64,000 bases of DNA from Chlorokybus atmophyticus (Eukaryota > Streptophyta > Chlorokybophyceae > Chlorokybales > Chlorokybaceae), in assembly GCA_009103225.1 (NCBI GenBank), contig RHPI01001292.1, positions 309,878 through 373,877 of the forward strand, in the 5' to 3' direction. This document shows positions 11,901 to 22,848 of the stretch, piece after piece; position 1 is the stretch's first letter, and each line of letters opens with the position of its first letter. A program made the position numbers and the translations under genes. Under the pieces are notes generated by a model. The model was given only the letters and a program-made list of their open reading frames with translations. It was not told the origin of the DNA and ran no database searches.

Positions 11901-14900
11901 TGCAAGATTTTGTGGTGTGCCATGCAATGAAGTCTCGGACCTGCTGCATGGCCTGCATACGTGTTATAGATGTTGTATAAGTGACGAACATAGCATAGAA
12001 AGGCATGGTGCGTGCACTTTGATTGCTACTGTGTATCTGGCAATGAAAGTTCAATTCAAGTCATAGGATACCAGAGTGTAACCCACCTGAGACCAGTTGC
12101 CAGAAGAGGGCGTGTACACCAGCTTATGTCCCAATCGATCCTTATAAACGGCTGGAAGCTACGGAGCCAGTAGTTTACACAAGTGCATGCATGTGCGTCT
12201 GTTGGTGTGTACGCAATTGCTGAATAGCACATGTCAGTCCACTCCCCACCTTGAGCTTGGCGACGTCAATCTCGTTGAGAGGCTGTTTGGGGTCAAGTCC
12301 AAACATGGCCTTTGCAGTGTCCAGCTCACGTGCATCAAGCATGCTACGCTGTTCACCATTCCCATTGCGGTGGTCATCATCACCATCATCATCATCACCA
12401 CCAGCGTCATAATTCTTGTCAACAGCAGCTTCTTCCTCCACACGCTGCCGCTTTTTCCGCTGGCCACCTTTCTTTTTCACTATCTCGCGCAAAGCCGCTT
12501 TGCGTAAAGCAGTCTCTGCAGCTTGCTGGCATGCAAAGGTGGTGACAGGTTGTGAGCGTTAGGTGGTGGTTGTGTAACGTGTGATGGCTTCGCGTGTGTA
12601 TGTGCTGGAGAAGCACATTCACGAGGCGTTATCATGCACGCACACATTGAGAAAGTACTTACCAATTCTTTATCCGCTGCTGTGATTGCAAGCGTGAGGT
12701 CACGAGCCGCTTTGCCAACCGCCTCAACGCTCTCGTAATAAAGAACCACTTGAAGTCTGACACCTGCAACAAGAAGGGTTGGCTTCCTGCGCTCCAAGTT
12801 GTCCTGTATGGGGGTATGTGTGCTACTACAGAGTCTAATGCTTACCTTTTGTCATGTAGCAGGCGACACACGTCGTGTCCATGACATCCCCTGCACTCAA
12901 CAGATTAGATCGTTAACAAACACAAGGCTGGTAGCGCATGTGCACAACACACGTACGCAAGTTAGCACTTGCCTTCCGGGAGAAGGTAATAGTCTAACTC
13001 ATCCATGTTATCAACCATTCTCAGATGCTGGTTGTCACCATTATTGACTCCCTCTTCAAACCGCACGTCGTACTTATACCGGTGCCTGGCTTCCCTTAAC
13101 TCCACATCGTGTTCATCCACCTCCTCCATGTCTGGGACCCAAACAGAAACTGTTCAACAATGTGCATGCATGGGGGCTTGCATGTGTGCTTGTGGTCATG
13201 TGTGCGTGACTCCGTGTGTGTGTGTGTGTGTGTAAGCATCAAACCTGCGACAAATTGAACTGATCGAAGCTTTCTTTTGCCCGCTGCATCAATTGCGATC
13301 ACCCTCGCTTCATACCACGCATTATCTTCCACGCAGTACTCCTATGATGAGATGCAAACAAGAGTCAGTTGTGTTTCGCACACCACAGGTGGTTGTTAGC
13401 ATCTCACGCATACACGAACCTCAACAAGTGCGCCAACCGGGGCATCGCGTATCAGCTCCACCTGTGTAAGCAACATTGAGGGCACTTTGCACGTAGTGCG
13501 CGCACGTGCATGCGCGTGCGTGGGTGGCTGTGTGCAAGCCATAAGGTAGCCAACAACCTGACAGCATTGGGTTACACACTCTACTTACAGGGCTGCTTAT
13601 TGTCTTCACGAAGGGATCGTGCATCTCCGAAGCAACAACCTCCATCTCGGGTTTGAAACCATCTTCTTGTACCGCAGCTTTGTACGCAGCTGACAGGTAA
13701 ACGATAGAGCAACATCAATGTACAGACTCTTTTACCATCATTTATCAATGGGCAGCAATTGAGATGATGCATTGATGCTGTGGTTGTAATCCCCCAACAC
13801 ATACCATGGTTGGGCTCACTGGCTTGTAGTATGTAATTGAGCTGCCAAAGCAACAGTCAGTACACAAGTCCAGAGGTCGACCTTGCAAACTGATGCAATG
13901 ACACTCACTGTGCTGGATTTGCCCATTCCCGAGCGTGCAACAGCAACCGTCGATGCTGCCACAAGTAAGCCAAGTTACAGCATTGTGCTTCACATTCTTC
14001 TGTTTGTTTCGAACAAGTAGTCCTTAGCATTGCCTGTTAATGTTTGGGCACTTACCGCGAAGACCTTTGAGCTGGTCCATGATCTCAAGCAAAGAGGTCT
14101 CAATGTTGCGTATGCGCTCCGCGTCTGGCAGGGCACCACCCTGTCCGGCAATGAGTAGTAGGCACTATCAGTTGGTGTTGTATAATAAACACGCACACGG
14201 GCGCGTGCACTTGCCATGTATACAATGGTAGGATAAAGACTTAGATATTCAGACAGTCTAGGACTGTTCAGTAGCGACAGCAATGGAGTAACCGTATGTT
14301 CAAATCCAGCACGGGGTGCAGTGCAGCAGGGGAGTAGTAAATTTGTTGTGTGCACAAGCGTGTGTGCACGCACGCGCGCACACACCAATTGTCACACATA
14401 TATTGTTCAATGATAGGATGACGTAGTACAGCACTCCACACCTGTTGTGTCCGTATATCCTTGCATGTCGCGACCATGCCGCCCATCTCCGGCAGGATGG
14501 CCGCGATATTGTTCTGCCAGCTGGACGTCCCACCATCGCAAAGCCTCCACCATTCGCCTGTGTACCAGGCAGTTTGTAATCTTGCAACATACCAAGACTC
14601 AGAAACTATGCATTGATGTGCGCACATGGACATGTGTGTTCGGATGAGTCCTACACTGTTTCACACATGCTTATAGAGCATGTACTGCATGCATGGCCAG
14701 TGTAAGAGTAAAACAAGCAGCCCAGAGCCTGACCAACAGCATCTGATCTGATGTGACATGTTGTGATGTTGTCAAGTGGGGATAGTGTAATGCACTCCTG
14801 CTCACACACACCTTTCCCTGGGACCACTTCATTGTCGTCATCTTTATCGTCCGGCACACCATCAGTGTCGTAGCCGTCTTCTTCCTCCAGGTCAACGTCA

Positions 14901-15296
14901 CTGAGCGCCTCCAGCTCCAGAGTGAACTCTCCTCCTTCTGCCTGCTGTTGCAAGAGAGGACTTTGCGCATGGGCATTAGCCTAAGCATACAACTGCAATG
15001 CTCAAGTGTCATGTCATGTGCTGAGCTCAAGCCAGAAGCCTCAGCAACTGCACAAGCAACAGCACACCTGTAAGCACAAGCACAAGCATGTGTACCATAA
15101 GCACAGGATCAAGCAAAAGCATGAGCGTCAACATGAGCATAAGCATGAGCGTGAGCACGAGCATAAGTATGAGCACGGAGACAGGCATGTTCATGAGCAT
15201 GGGCATAGGCATGTAAGCGTGCATTGCAGCAGATCTGACTGCCATCTTTCAATACCATGGCGTAGACTGTTATCCAACCTGCGCGTGCGTGCTCAT
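5996..15296 (-). CDS. SLIP-GC-like dynamin-family GTPase with Tudor-like insert and MBD-like C terminus
   Basis: About 35 small exons join in phase into ~1,400 aa. The likely start is ATG 15296 (MSTHAQ) and the stop is at 5996. Order: acidic N terminus (14812-14944); helical segments (14442-14557, 14056-14140); G1 P-loop VAVARSGMGKSST (13909-13955); Tudor/agenet-like stretch with DNAWYEARVIAIDAAGKRK (13245-13341) flanked by 13420-13461 and 12973-13131; G2-like TTCVACYMTKG (12846-12890); 12663-12763; basic/acidic linker (12250-12525); VRDFIAWHTTKSCNPWW (11861-11952); G3 MDLVDAPGAG (11589-11735); helical stalk-like exons 11130-11389 down to 7118-7306; then PMPEGWTLL (6917-7028) and DHYYVTP with RKLRSLNEV (5996-6241), which resemble a methyl-CpG-binding domain. 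G1-G2-G3 order and surroundings match nuclear GTPase SLIP-GC. No clear G4 was found. Exon connections between 6241 and 6917, and the N terminus, are uncertain. Tudor and MBD assignments are inferences. Confidence 0.75.
6804..6805 (-). other. Candidate 2-nt microexon (AG)
   Basis: On the minus strand the sequence reads cctgcag, AG, gtaagtgacc, so a perfect acceptor and a perfect donor flank just two bases. The upstream exon (6917-7028) ends in phase 1 and the next clear exon (5996-6241) starts in phase 0. Inserting AG repairs the frame and creates a GAG (Glu) codon, giving EGWTLLEVRLDKW, like the GW..EVR start of MBD domains. Alternatives are an unseen ordinary exon or a sequence error. Confidence 0.35.
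7153..7181 (-). repeat. Coding GAA repeat (poly-Glu)
   Basis: A run of TTC triplets on the plus strand lies inside the GTPase exon 7118-7306 and encodes nine or ten consecutive glutamates following a basic RTRLRRKK stretch. Such triplet runs are length-variable. Confidence 0.8.
15060..15215. repeat. Degenerate hexamer minisatellite (AAGCAY/GAGCAT)
   Basis: About 25 degenerate units such as aagcac, aagcat, gagcat and gagcgt in tandem, within the first intron of the minus-strand GTPase gene. The frames here read as repetitive His/Lys/Glu on plus and Leu/Met on minus and are not genes. Confidence 0.8.
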
Positions 15297-15555
15297 CTCT
15301 CCAGCCAACGTCACCACAGCGACAGCTGCTTGCTTGGCAACAAGACTTTTACGGAAGCAAGGTGCCTTGGGTCCAGCTGTCACTAGTCAGAGGCATGCAT
15401 GCTCGGGTGCGTTAGCTAGCCTCTCCTGCTCCTCGTCATCGTCCTCCTCCTGCTCCTCCGCAGCCGAAGTCGCCACCTCCACCAAAGCTCTCCCGCACAA
15501 CCCAATGCACATCAATGCACAGAGCTCAGCAACGGTCCCATTGGGAACTTCTGTG
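15297..15555. promoter_or_regulatory. Short divergent (bidirectional) promoter interval
   Basis: Only about 260 bp separate the proposed ATG of the minus-strand GTPase (15296) from the proposed ATG of the plus-strand Nudix gene (15556). Both genes must share this interval for transcription start, or their transcripts must overlap. It contains an acidic-coding frame on minus (about 15420-15490) that is interrupted by a TGA before the GTPase start, so I treat it as non-coding. No defined TATA box was seen. Confidence 0.4.
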
Positions 15556-17679
15556 ATGGTTGCGGCGGCGGCGGCGTGGTTGGCAGGGTCGTCGGCGCTG
15601 TTGTCCTCGTCAAGGGTTTCGTTGCCGTCGTTGTTTGCCCAACGGCGTGCCCCCAGGCTGAGGCGCTGTCCTCCTCACCGCCCAGGCGCAGCAGCTGCCG
15701 CTGCCTCGCCCAGCGCTGCGGCTGAAAGCATGGCCAGCGTTGTGGACGGTGAGCGATGCGTAGCTTAGCCCTTTTCTGGCCTGGTCTACTCTTGCTTGCT
15801 CACTTGCAATGCACGCAAGCAGGGGCGTGCTGCAATGTGTGCGATTGTGTGCTCAGATCAGGTGGCAATGTCAGCTCGTGCTTCTTAAGCTGGTCACTGC
15901 GCTTTGATTGCACAATAAATCATATTGTTGTTGTTATTCACCCTCCCTGCCTCCTGCGCAGCTGGAATTCTGGTTTTCCCAAATCTAGACACGCACACTG
16001 CGCACTCCCTTGGTAGTGTACACACCACCACAATATCGCTTAAAACACTCTGTAGTTGTTGTCCTACAAACCTATCTCAAGGGCTGTCGTACTACAAACA
16101 TGGTTGACTGTACTATCATGGCTATCATGGTTCAAACTGTGTGGGCTGCCACAGATATGCGGCTGCTGTCTGGCAAAGGGTTGACTGCCACCGCTGCAGA
16201 GATCAGAAATGTGAGTTGTGTTGTCTGTGCACAACTGTGCGTGCCAGCTTTCTCATTATAAGTAAACCGCAGTTGGCTTTTGGCAGTTCACTGTGGGGGA
16301 GATGCCAGGCCCGTCACGATTTGTGAAGCCGCGCTCCGTCACATTCACGCAGGATGGAATGGTGCGCACCTGATGCAATACAAGGCTGAATGGTAACTCA
16401 TGAATCCTTGCATATACACTGACTTACAAAGCCACACGCGGTCACATGACCCCTCCCTGCCCTCCCNNNNNNNNNNNNNNNNNNNNNNNNNNNNNNNNNN
16501 NNNNNNNNNNNNNNNNNNNNNNNNNNNNNNNNNNNNNNNNNNNNNNNNNNNNNNNNNNNNNNNNNNNNNNNNNNNNNNNNNNNNNNNNNNNNNNNNNNNN
16601 NNNNNNNNNNNNNNNNNNNNNNNNNNNNNNNNNNNNNNNNNNNNNNNNNNNNNNNNNNNNNNNNNNNNNNNNNNNNNNNNNNNNTGTCTCCCCCCTTTCT
16701 TGGCGCGCAATACAGCACGCATACACGCACTCAACGCACGCGTCCGCATACGCACATGTAAGCAGAGACACGCACCCACGCAGCCATGCACTCGCACACG
16801 CATGCACGCACGCACGCGTAAACGCATGCACGCACAGATAGACACGCATGCATCATGAGTGTATGTGTGCTGTCACGCACTTGCGTGCACACACACGGGC
16901 GCAGACACACATGCACGCAAGCAAGCAAACACAATGTCCCACCTTGAAGCTAGTACAAGCCACCATGTACATTGCTGTCAAATCATCCAAAACATCCTTT
17001 GTTACATCAAGCCACTGCCTGCTATTCACACATCTCTCATTCCACGTGCAGAAGCGGCGTTGGGACATGGTGCTCTCGCATCCATCTGTCGCCATCGTGT
17101 TGTACCACACCGGCTTGGATGCAGTCATACTGGTGAAAGAGCTGGGTGTTGGTGACCCAACTGTCCTCTTGCAGCGTTGTGTACTCATCATGTAAACCAA
17201 CTTTGCAGGTGAGGCAGTTCAGGCCGGCGGTGTATGCGAGCGCATTGCGGGCGGCTTCAAGCGCGACAACGGACAACGATGATATTGTTTCCTCAGATGT
17301 GTCACTGCCATTGAGCGTGGGCTTTGCATACGAGCTTTGCGCGGGCATCGTCGATAAGGCCGACAGGTCCCTTGCGGAGATAGCCAAAGAGGAGGTGTTG
17401 GAAGAATGTGGATTTGACGTGCCCGCGACCGCATTCAAGAAACTCACCTCTTTCGTGAGCTCGGTGGGGATATCCGGCCCGCGCCAGACCCTGTTCTTCG
17501 CCAAAATCGACGACACCATGCGTATCGCTGATGGCGGCGGTGGCGTTGATGGCGAGGCCATTGATGTCGTGGCTTTGCCTGTATCCGCCATTGATCGTTT
17601 TGTGTTTGACGCCGACCTGCCCAAGAGCTCAGGTTGCATGTGGGGCGTCACATGGCTCAAGATGCATCTCGGTAGGTGA
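15556..17679 (+). CDS. Nudix hydrolase, UDP-sugar pyrophosphatase (NUDT14)-like
   Basis: Five phase-consistent exons: 15556-15748, 16155-16210, 16287-16361, 17052-17132, 17209-17679; 291 aa. NUDT14-type enzymes hydrolyse UDP-glucose and ADP-ribose. Family landmarks in order: VTFTQDGMKRRWDMVLSH, VILVRQFRPAVY, YELCAGIVDK, then the Nudix box with core EIAKEEVLEECGFDV, then GISGPRQTLFFAKI. The Nudix-box REx2EE core reads K-E-E-V-L-E-E, so the metal-binding glutamates are kept while the usual Arg is Lys. The first ~55 residues (Ala/Ser/Arg-rich) look like an organelle transit peptide; in-frame ATG 15289 would give a longer leader. Intron 3 contains an assembly gap. A second in-frame splice donor just before the stop (GGTAGGT) could extend the C terminus, but the present end fits the family. 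Confidence 0.85.
16467..16684. other. Assembly gap (218 N)
   Basis: A run of N within intron 3 of the Nudix gene, followed by a CACACGCA-rich tract that probably caused the gap. The long open frames crossing it are artefacts of the N bases. Confidence 1.
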
Positions 17680-19150
17680 CTACTGTTTTGCCATGCCTTG
17701 TGTACATCGTCCTTGGTAACGATTCAATGTTTGACAGACGCCTAGTGGGTAGCACCATGTTGACATTGGGACAGAATGTTGTAACTGTGTTAGGTGCTTA
17801 TGGCGTGTTACTTGCATCTTTGTGACATGTGCCACTGTTCGCACCGCCGGTACTACGACTTCTAAGTGCGCAACACATGCGTGCACGCAAAGCAATAGAC
17901 TGCCTCTGCAACAGATGACACGCATTGGGGGGCAGTAGTGATAGGGGTAGAGGTAGCGGGTAGATAGCATGCAAGCGCATGCCTTAGCCCAGTGGTCAAA
18001 CACTATTCACATTACCCACTTGTCCAACAACACATACACGGTGCCCATGCCTACCACAACACCAACACTAGCAACACAGTTAACAGCAACACTGACACGC
18101 TGCCAACGACTACACTGCCGGCTCAAGCTGACCCAACAATCGCCACATCCGCCTCCAATGTTGGCCTCGTTGCCTGCAGCAGCGCCCAGCCCGGAGTCGC
18201 TGCCACTGCCGCCGCACCCCTCTTGAGCAGGGCCATGCCCTGCGCCCTCTACAGCGCGCAGGCCATGCGCTGCCGAAACAAAGTGGTCAAGTAGGTGAGT
18301 GGTTGTGATGGGGTTGTGGCATGGCATGTTCACGTAGATTTGCATGTGCGAGTTGCACCTTGCATCTTATGTACACAACTGCAGCAGATCCTGGTAGGCT
18401 TTTGCCACATTGCCACACAAAACAGTTTCCTGCGAGACGAATCAATGAATAGCCTATCAATTGGCACACTGTACAACAAGGCCAATTTTGCTTTGTGTGA
18501 AGCAGAATACGAGTCGAGGCGAACTACGTCAACCATACTGCATGTGCGCATCAAATGTTCATGTCGTCATGCATTGTGAGTGCAAAATGCGCAAATAGTC
18601 TTCGCTACTAGCTTCTAGCATCTCTGTGGCAGTTGCACTCACATCACCACGGCCCACATCTAATTTTGTGTACTCCATGTGTAAGAAATTGGAAAAAATG
18701 CTGCACGACTACACATGTGGGCACAAAGCAACGATGCCTTTGTACTGCATGCCGTGTGCCTCATGTCTGAGGATGCTATGTGGTCAAGTCATATGGCATA
18801 CTACTTCATGCACCCAAACAACTATGTGTGTGGAGTTGCTACACTGGTGCGCTAACACCGAGCCTATCTCTTGCCCTACCATGTGCAAGCAGGCTAATTC
18901 TTTAAACTGCGTCTTGCTGTTGCGTTTCAACCACAGAGGCTCAGAGTCTGTCTCACAAGCCATTCCTACTTTCTTGAGCGGACCCCGCGGTGTATCTCCA
19001 CTGCTTTCAACCTTTCCCTCAAACTCGGCTGCAAAACTGTGCCTGTGTACTGCTGCTAAGCTGCTATCGCTGGAAAAAATCTGCTGTTCTGTTGCTGCAA
19101 AATTGGTCACCACTCTAGCCTGTTGAAGCCCACTGAGAGAAGACTGGGGA
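17680..19150. other. Convergent intergenic region
   Basis: Lies between the stop codons of the Nudix gene (+) and the bZIP gene (-), so both 3' UTRs are expected here. Short Thr/Asn-rich frames at about 17970-18290 and a minus frame that continues past the bZIP stop show no motif and no splice-supported exon. Confidence 0.55.
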
Positions 19151-21526
19151 TCAAGCGCAGATTGACCGCAGCTGCTGCACACTGTTGACAGAGGGCGGGT
19201 GTTGCGGTTGGACATCATTGAGCAAATCGAGCCACAACGCAGAGTCCTCCGGCTCGCAGATGTCCTGCTCACCAACTGTGGTGTCGGTGATGCAGTTAAT
19301 ATCCATCTCAAAGTCACTCACACTTCCTTGGCATGCTTTGATGTCAGCAGCAGCAGGAGTGCTGATATTGCCTGCAGGGGTGCTCATGTTGCGCCCATCC
19401 GGTGCCGCAATGAGCTCCTGCAGCTGCTGCTGAAGCGATGCCAACATTGCTTCGCTGCAGAGCGTGCCGGGCTTTGCCAACGGGGTGCCAACAGTTCCGT
19501 CATGGGATGCGGTTGAAGATGCTGTCATCAGTGCCTGATGAGGCGGCAGCAGCTGCGGCAGCAACAGCGAGTTCATTAAGCTGGATGCGCACGGTGGGGT
19601 TCCCGTGGCGAGCGCGTCGTGCAGCACTCCCGGGAGCTGCACGTCTGTCTCCGCAAGTTTCTTTGCAAGCCTGCATGCATATATGCGTGAGGCAAAACCA
19701 TACACCAGCACAGTGAAAGTAACACCACAGGCACAACACAACATGTACGCACACTGCATGTCTGCGCACATGCATGTGCACATGTGTGCGTGCGTGCGTC
19801 ACAGTTGTTTGTTTAAATAAAAATGCACGTTTATGCAGGCGTCACACAACTGTACGAGACAACAGACCTGTCCCAGTCTCGCTCGAGCTGCACACGGATA
19901 CGCGTGCGGAGGCTGCGCTCCGCTTCGGCTCTAGCCAAGGCCGCTTCCATCTCTGCCACACGTGCCGCTGCCGCTGCGTTCGCCGCCCTCAATGCATCCA
20001 CCTGCAAGCACTGCATGTCACGCACAAACATCGGCTTCTAGGGACTTGAGTTCTGCTCGGTTGCAAGTACTCGGCCTATTGTGATGTGTTGTGTTAAGAA
20101 CGCAACATCCGTCAACCTGAGAGTCTTTTTCGTGCATTGTGTGGGCAACGAAGACAGTATCGACGGGGCAAAGGGGGCCGCTGGGGTTGGACTCTCTACG
20201 CCAAGCTTGCAGACTACATAACACACATCTCTCGCAGCAACCTTGACACCCAGCTTCTCTCCTGCAACTCAACACTGGTACTTAACAACCAAGCAGCTTT
20301 GGGAACTCGAGGTGGCGTGGATGCTCGTGCGCATGCATGTGGACATGCCTTCAACTGAGAGTACGCTCTTTATTTCATGCACGCTCAACTTTCGATAACG
20401 CCTTTGCAAGCCTAGCAGACAAATGCATGCTGTGAGGGTTCGCATGAGGTTGTCCAGATGGTACTAAACTCTCGAATGAAGCGGGAGAACTCTCTTATAT
20501 GTCTACCGGAGTGATTCACCATAAGCTGTTCGAGCTGATCCCCTACAGAGCTGTTACAGCCCCTCCCCCCAACAAGAGTAAAACCCACTATGCTGCATCA
20601 ACAAACCCACCTGGTTTTCGAGGTACGACAGCTGCTGGCGCTTGCGCATGCGCGACCGCCGTGCCGACTCCCGATTCGCCGCCACCCTGAGGCAAGGGCC
20701 GCCAATATCAATAACAATGCTGACAGTGGTTGTATCAACATAAGACTACACCAAGAGCAAGCAGAACAGCCCCATCCATTGCACTCACTGCACCTTCTCA
20801 TGCGCTTGAACTGCTGCTGCGAACATCCGCACCTCCCGCAGTCCCTCTTGCCTCCGTCTGCTCCACCCGCATCCGAACCCGTGTGTTCGCCGCCTGATGA
20901 TCAGTCCGACAACATCAACAACATTGCATCGGTCAACTGCATAACGAAGCGAACAGAAGCCAAAAGCACAGTAGCCAATCCTGATACCAGCATGCACTGA
21001 CCTCACACTCGATCATGGTAACCAATGCACCAGACGCCAATATTTGCACCCACACATCAAATCAGGCAAACATACGCATTGAGACTAGACACGGCTGCAA
21101 CTAAATCTAATCTGGACTTGTTGGTCTGAGCCAGGCCAGGCCAGACGGGAGCCAGACCCAGGCCTAGTTTGACTAATGACAGCAGCTAACTGGTCCAGAA
21201 TACAACTTGAACGAGAACTGGCTGGATGGCTGCATGCAGTTGAGCTGCGTTGAGGGTCTGGTCAAGCGTACTGGCAAAACTCACAGACGGATGTGGCAGA
21301 GTGCATCACCTTCAGGCTGGCTGGCCTCAGGGCTGCGATCAGGGCTGCTGGTCGGGGATGAAGAAGCGGAGCAGAGAGGACGCGCATGAGAAGGCAACCT
21401 GATGCAGCTTTTCCTTTTGTTGTTGTTGTTGTTGTGACTGTCTCCAGCGTGGGCGGCATGGTCAATGCTGCCAGCGCTGTGATGGTGATGGTGCTGGACG
21501 TCGACCGTGCCGCTCAGCTTGGCCAT
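19151..21526 (-). CDS. bZIP transcription factor
   Basis: Five exons join in phase: 21310-21526, 20794-20857, 20611-20686, 19868-20001, 19151-19670; 336 aa. The basic region is assembled from three exons: FKRMRR, then VAANRESARRSRMRKRQQL with the diagnostic N-x7-R (N..SARRSR), then the zipper SYLENQVDALRAAN and an Ala-rich heptad segment. The zipper has few leucines (Leu, Val, Ala at a/d positions) and runs into a charged helix LERDWDRLAKKLAE. The C-terminal ~170 residues are Ser/Thr/Gln/acidic (e.g. CEPEDSALWLDLLNDV) and could be an activation domain. The N terminus has a His run (HHHHH) and Asn run. ATG 21526 is preferred; an in-frame ATG further upstream would add a hydrophobic LLLVAVVAILLVVVG segment. 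It would act in the nucleus on ACGT-core sites. Confidence 0.85.
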
Positions 21527-22848
21527 GCCAACAACAACGAGGAGGATGGCGACGACAGCCACAAGCAGAAGAACAGGCAGACACTTGTCTTCAGCAATGG
21601 CTGCACGCATGCATGCACATAGCCTAAGCATGAGAGAGACAACCCTCAATCCAGCCCTGAGCCTTTATGTGCGCCAACTGCGGATTCTGATTATTCCCTG
21701 CTTGTTTTATCCTGATATAGTTACACATCAACAGCTGTCAGCAGGCCCTGTACTGCGGAGGAGAAATTCCAAACACTGAGCGTAACCGTCACAGTGCTTG
21801 ACAGTGCGTTCCATTAAAGCTTGATACACTCATCGACACAGTAAACGGATGCCATGCCTTGGGAGCAACGCTCACTGCTTGCATGACAACACATTGCGTT
21901 GCGTAGCAGACGCCACCTATGGGCAAACACACGCGGTACCTAGCAGCACAAGGGGCGACCTTCTCCATGCATCAAGTGTTACGGAGGGACGCGTAACAGC
22001 AGGCGCCCGTGTCTGCTTGACAACCTTTAAGCTAGAGAAATCAGAGGAATTTCACAAAACACAACGTCCCATCAAGGTCATGACGGCCAGCTTTCTGCGC
22101 TGATAGCGCACGTAGATGCGACCAGAAGGATACAGGGATTCCTGCGGTTACGGTGGAGAACATTACGGCGCATCAGAATCAGTAGCGGTGGTGGCATTGG
22201 CCGCAATGGCTGGTTGTGAGATCTGAGGTCCAAGAAGTGCGAGGAGCGTACGCAGCAGGCTGGGAAAGGACGCGGCTCAAAAGCGGTGGATTGTGCATGG
22301 TTTTCGAGGCAGGGACAGAGATGTCTGCCTGCCTGCCTGCGGCGGTGCGCACAGAACTGCGCGCACAATGACCGGCTGTTACTGCGGGAGTGCATGGTTA
22401 CTTTGGATTTGTCGAAGTCCGCTTTCCAGCTGCGCGGAAGAAGATGCCGGCAGCTACAGCAAATGCCTCCATCTGCTGCGTGTGTTACAGAGACAGTGTG
22501 GGCGCCCGCAAGTGCATCGGCAGGTGCAGCCGCTGCTGTGTGTTGCTGTCAAAACAGTGAGTGAGTAAAGCAGCAATGTCTGCCATGAGCAACACACCTG
22601 CCTTGGCAGTCTCGCCCCATTATGAAGTTCATATGCTCCGAGATGTTGCAGGGCACGGTTCTCCTGCACTGGTGGAGTCGAGCTGCTCTGGGTGACTTCA
22701 TGCATTATTATGAGGTAAGATACGATATGCAACAGAACGCAGTGGCGTGTACATAAGGCATGCCACTCATACTTCTTTCTACAATTGCGGCAAAGATGAA
22801 GCGCCTGCTGTCAAATGTCACTACAGCACGCAGTAGCAACTAAGACAC
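21527..22848. other. Intergenic with unresolved reading frames
   Basis: Lies between the bZIP start (-) and the kinesin stop (-). About 21527-22077 shows nothing recognisable. About 22078-22842 has long open frames on both strands, described separately. Confidence 0.45.
22078..22842. other. Possible unidentified small gene, strand unresolved
   Basis: On minus, a frame stays open for about 160 codons (22560 down to 22078), preceded by an acceptor-like ttttgacag and by a possible first exon 22700-22610 starting MHEVTQSSSTPPVQ. On plus, three segments are flanked by splice-like sites: one ending in GTCAAAACA at a gtgagt donor, one from SRPIMKFICSEM to HYYE ending at a gtaaga donor, and a short end MKRLLSNVTTARSSN with a stop near 22842. 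Both models look equally plausible and neither resembles a family I recognise. Confidence 0.25.

Noticed and set aside
15420-15490. Acidic minus-strand frame (EEQEEDDDEEQE) as GTPase exon 1
   Set aside because: It runs into a TGA before the exon at 15279-15296 and no GT donor lies at a usable position.
16345-16858. Long open frames across the assembly gap
   Set aside because: Open only because N bases contain no stops; the flanks are CACACG repeats in an intron.
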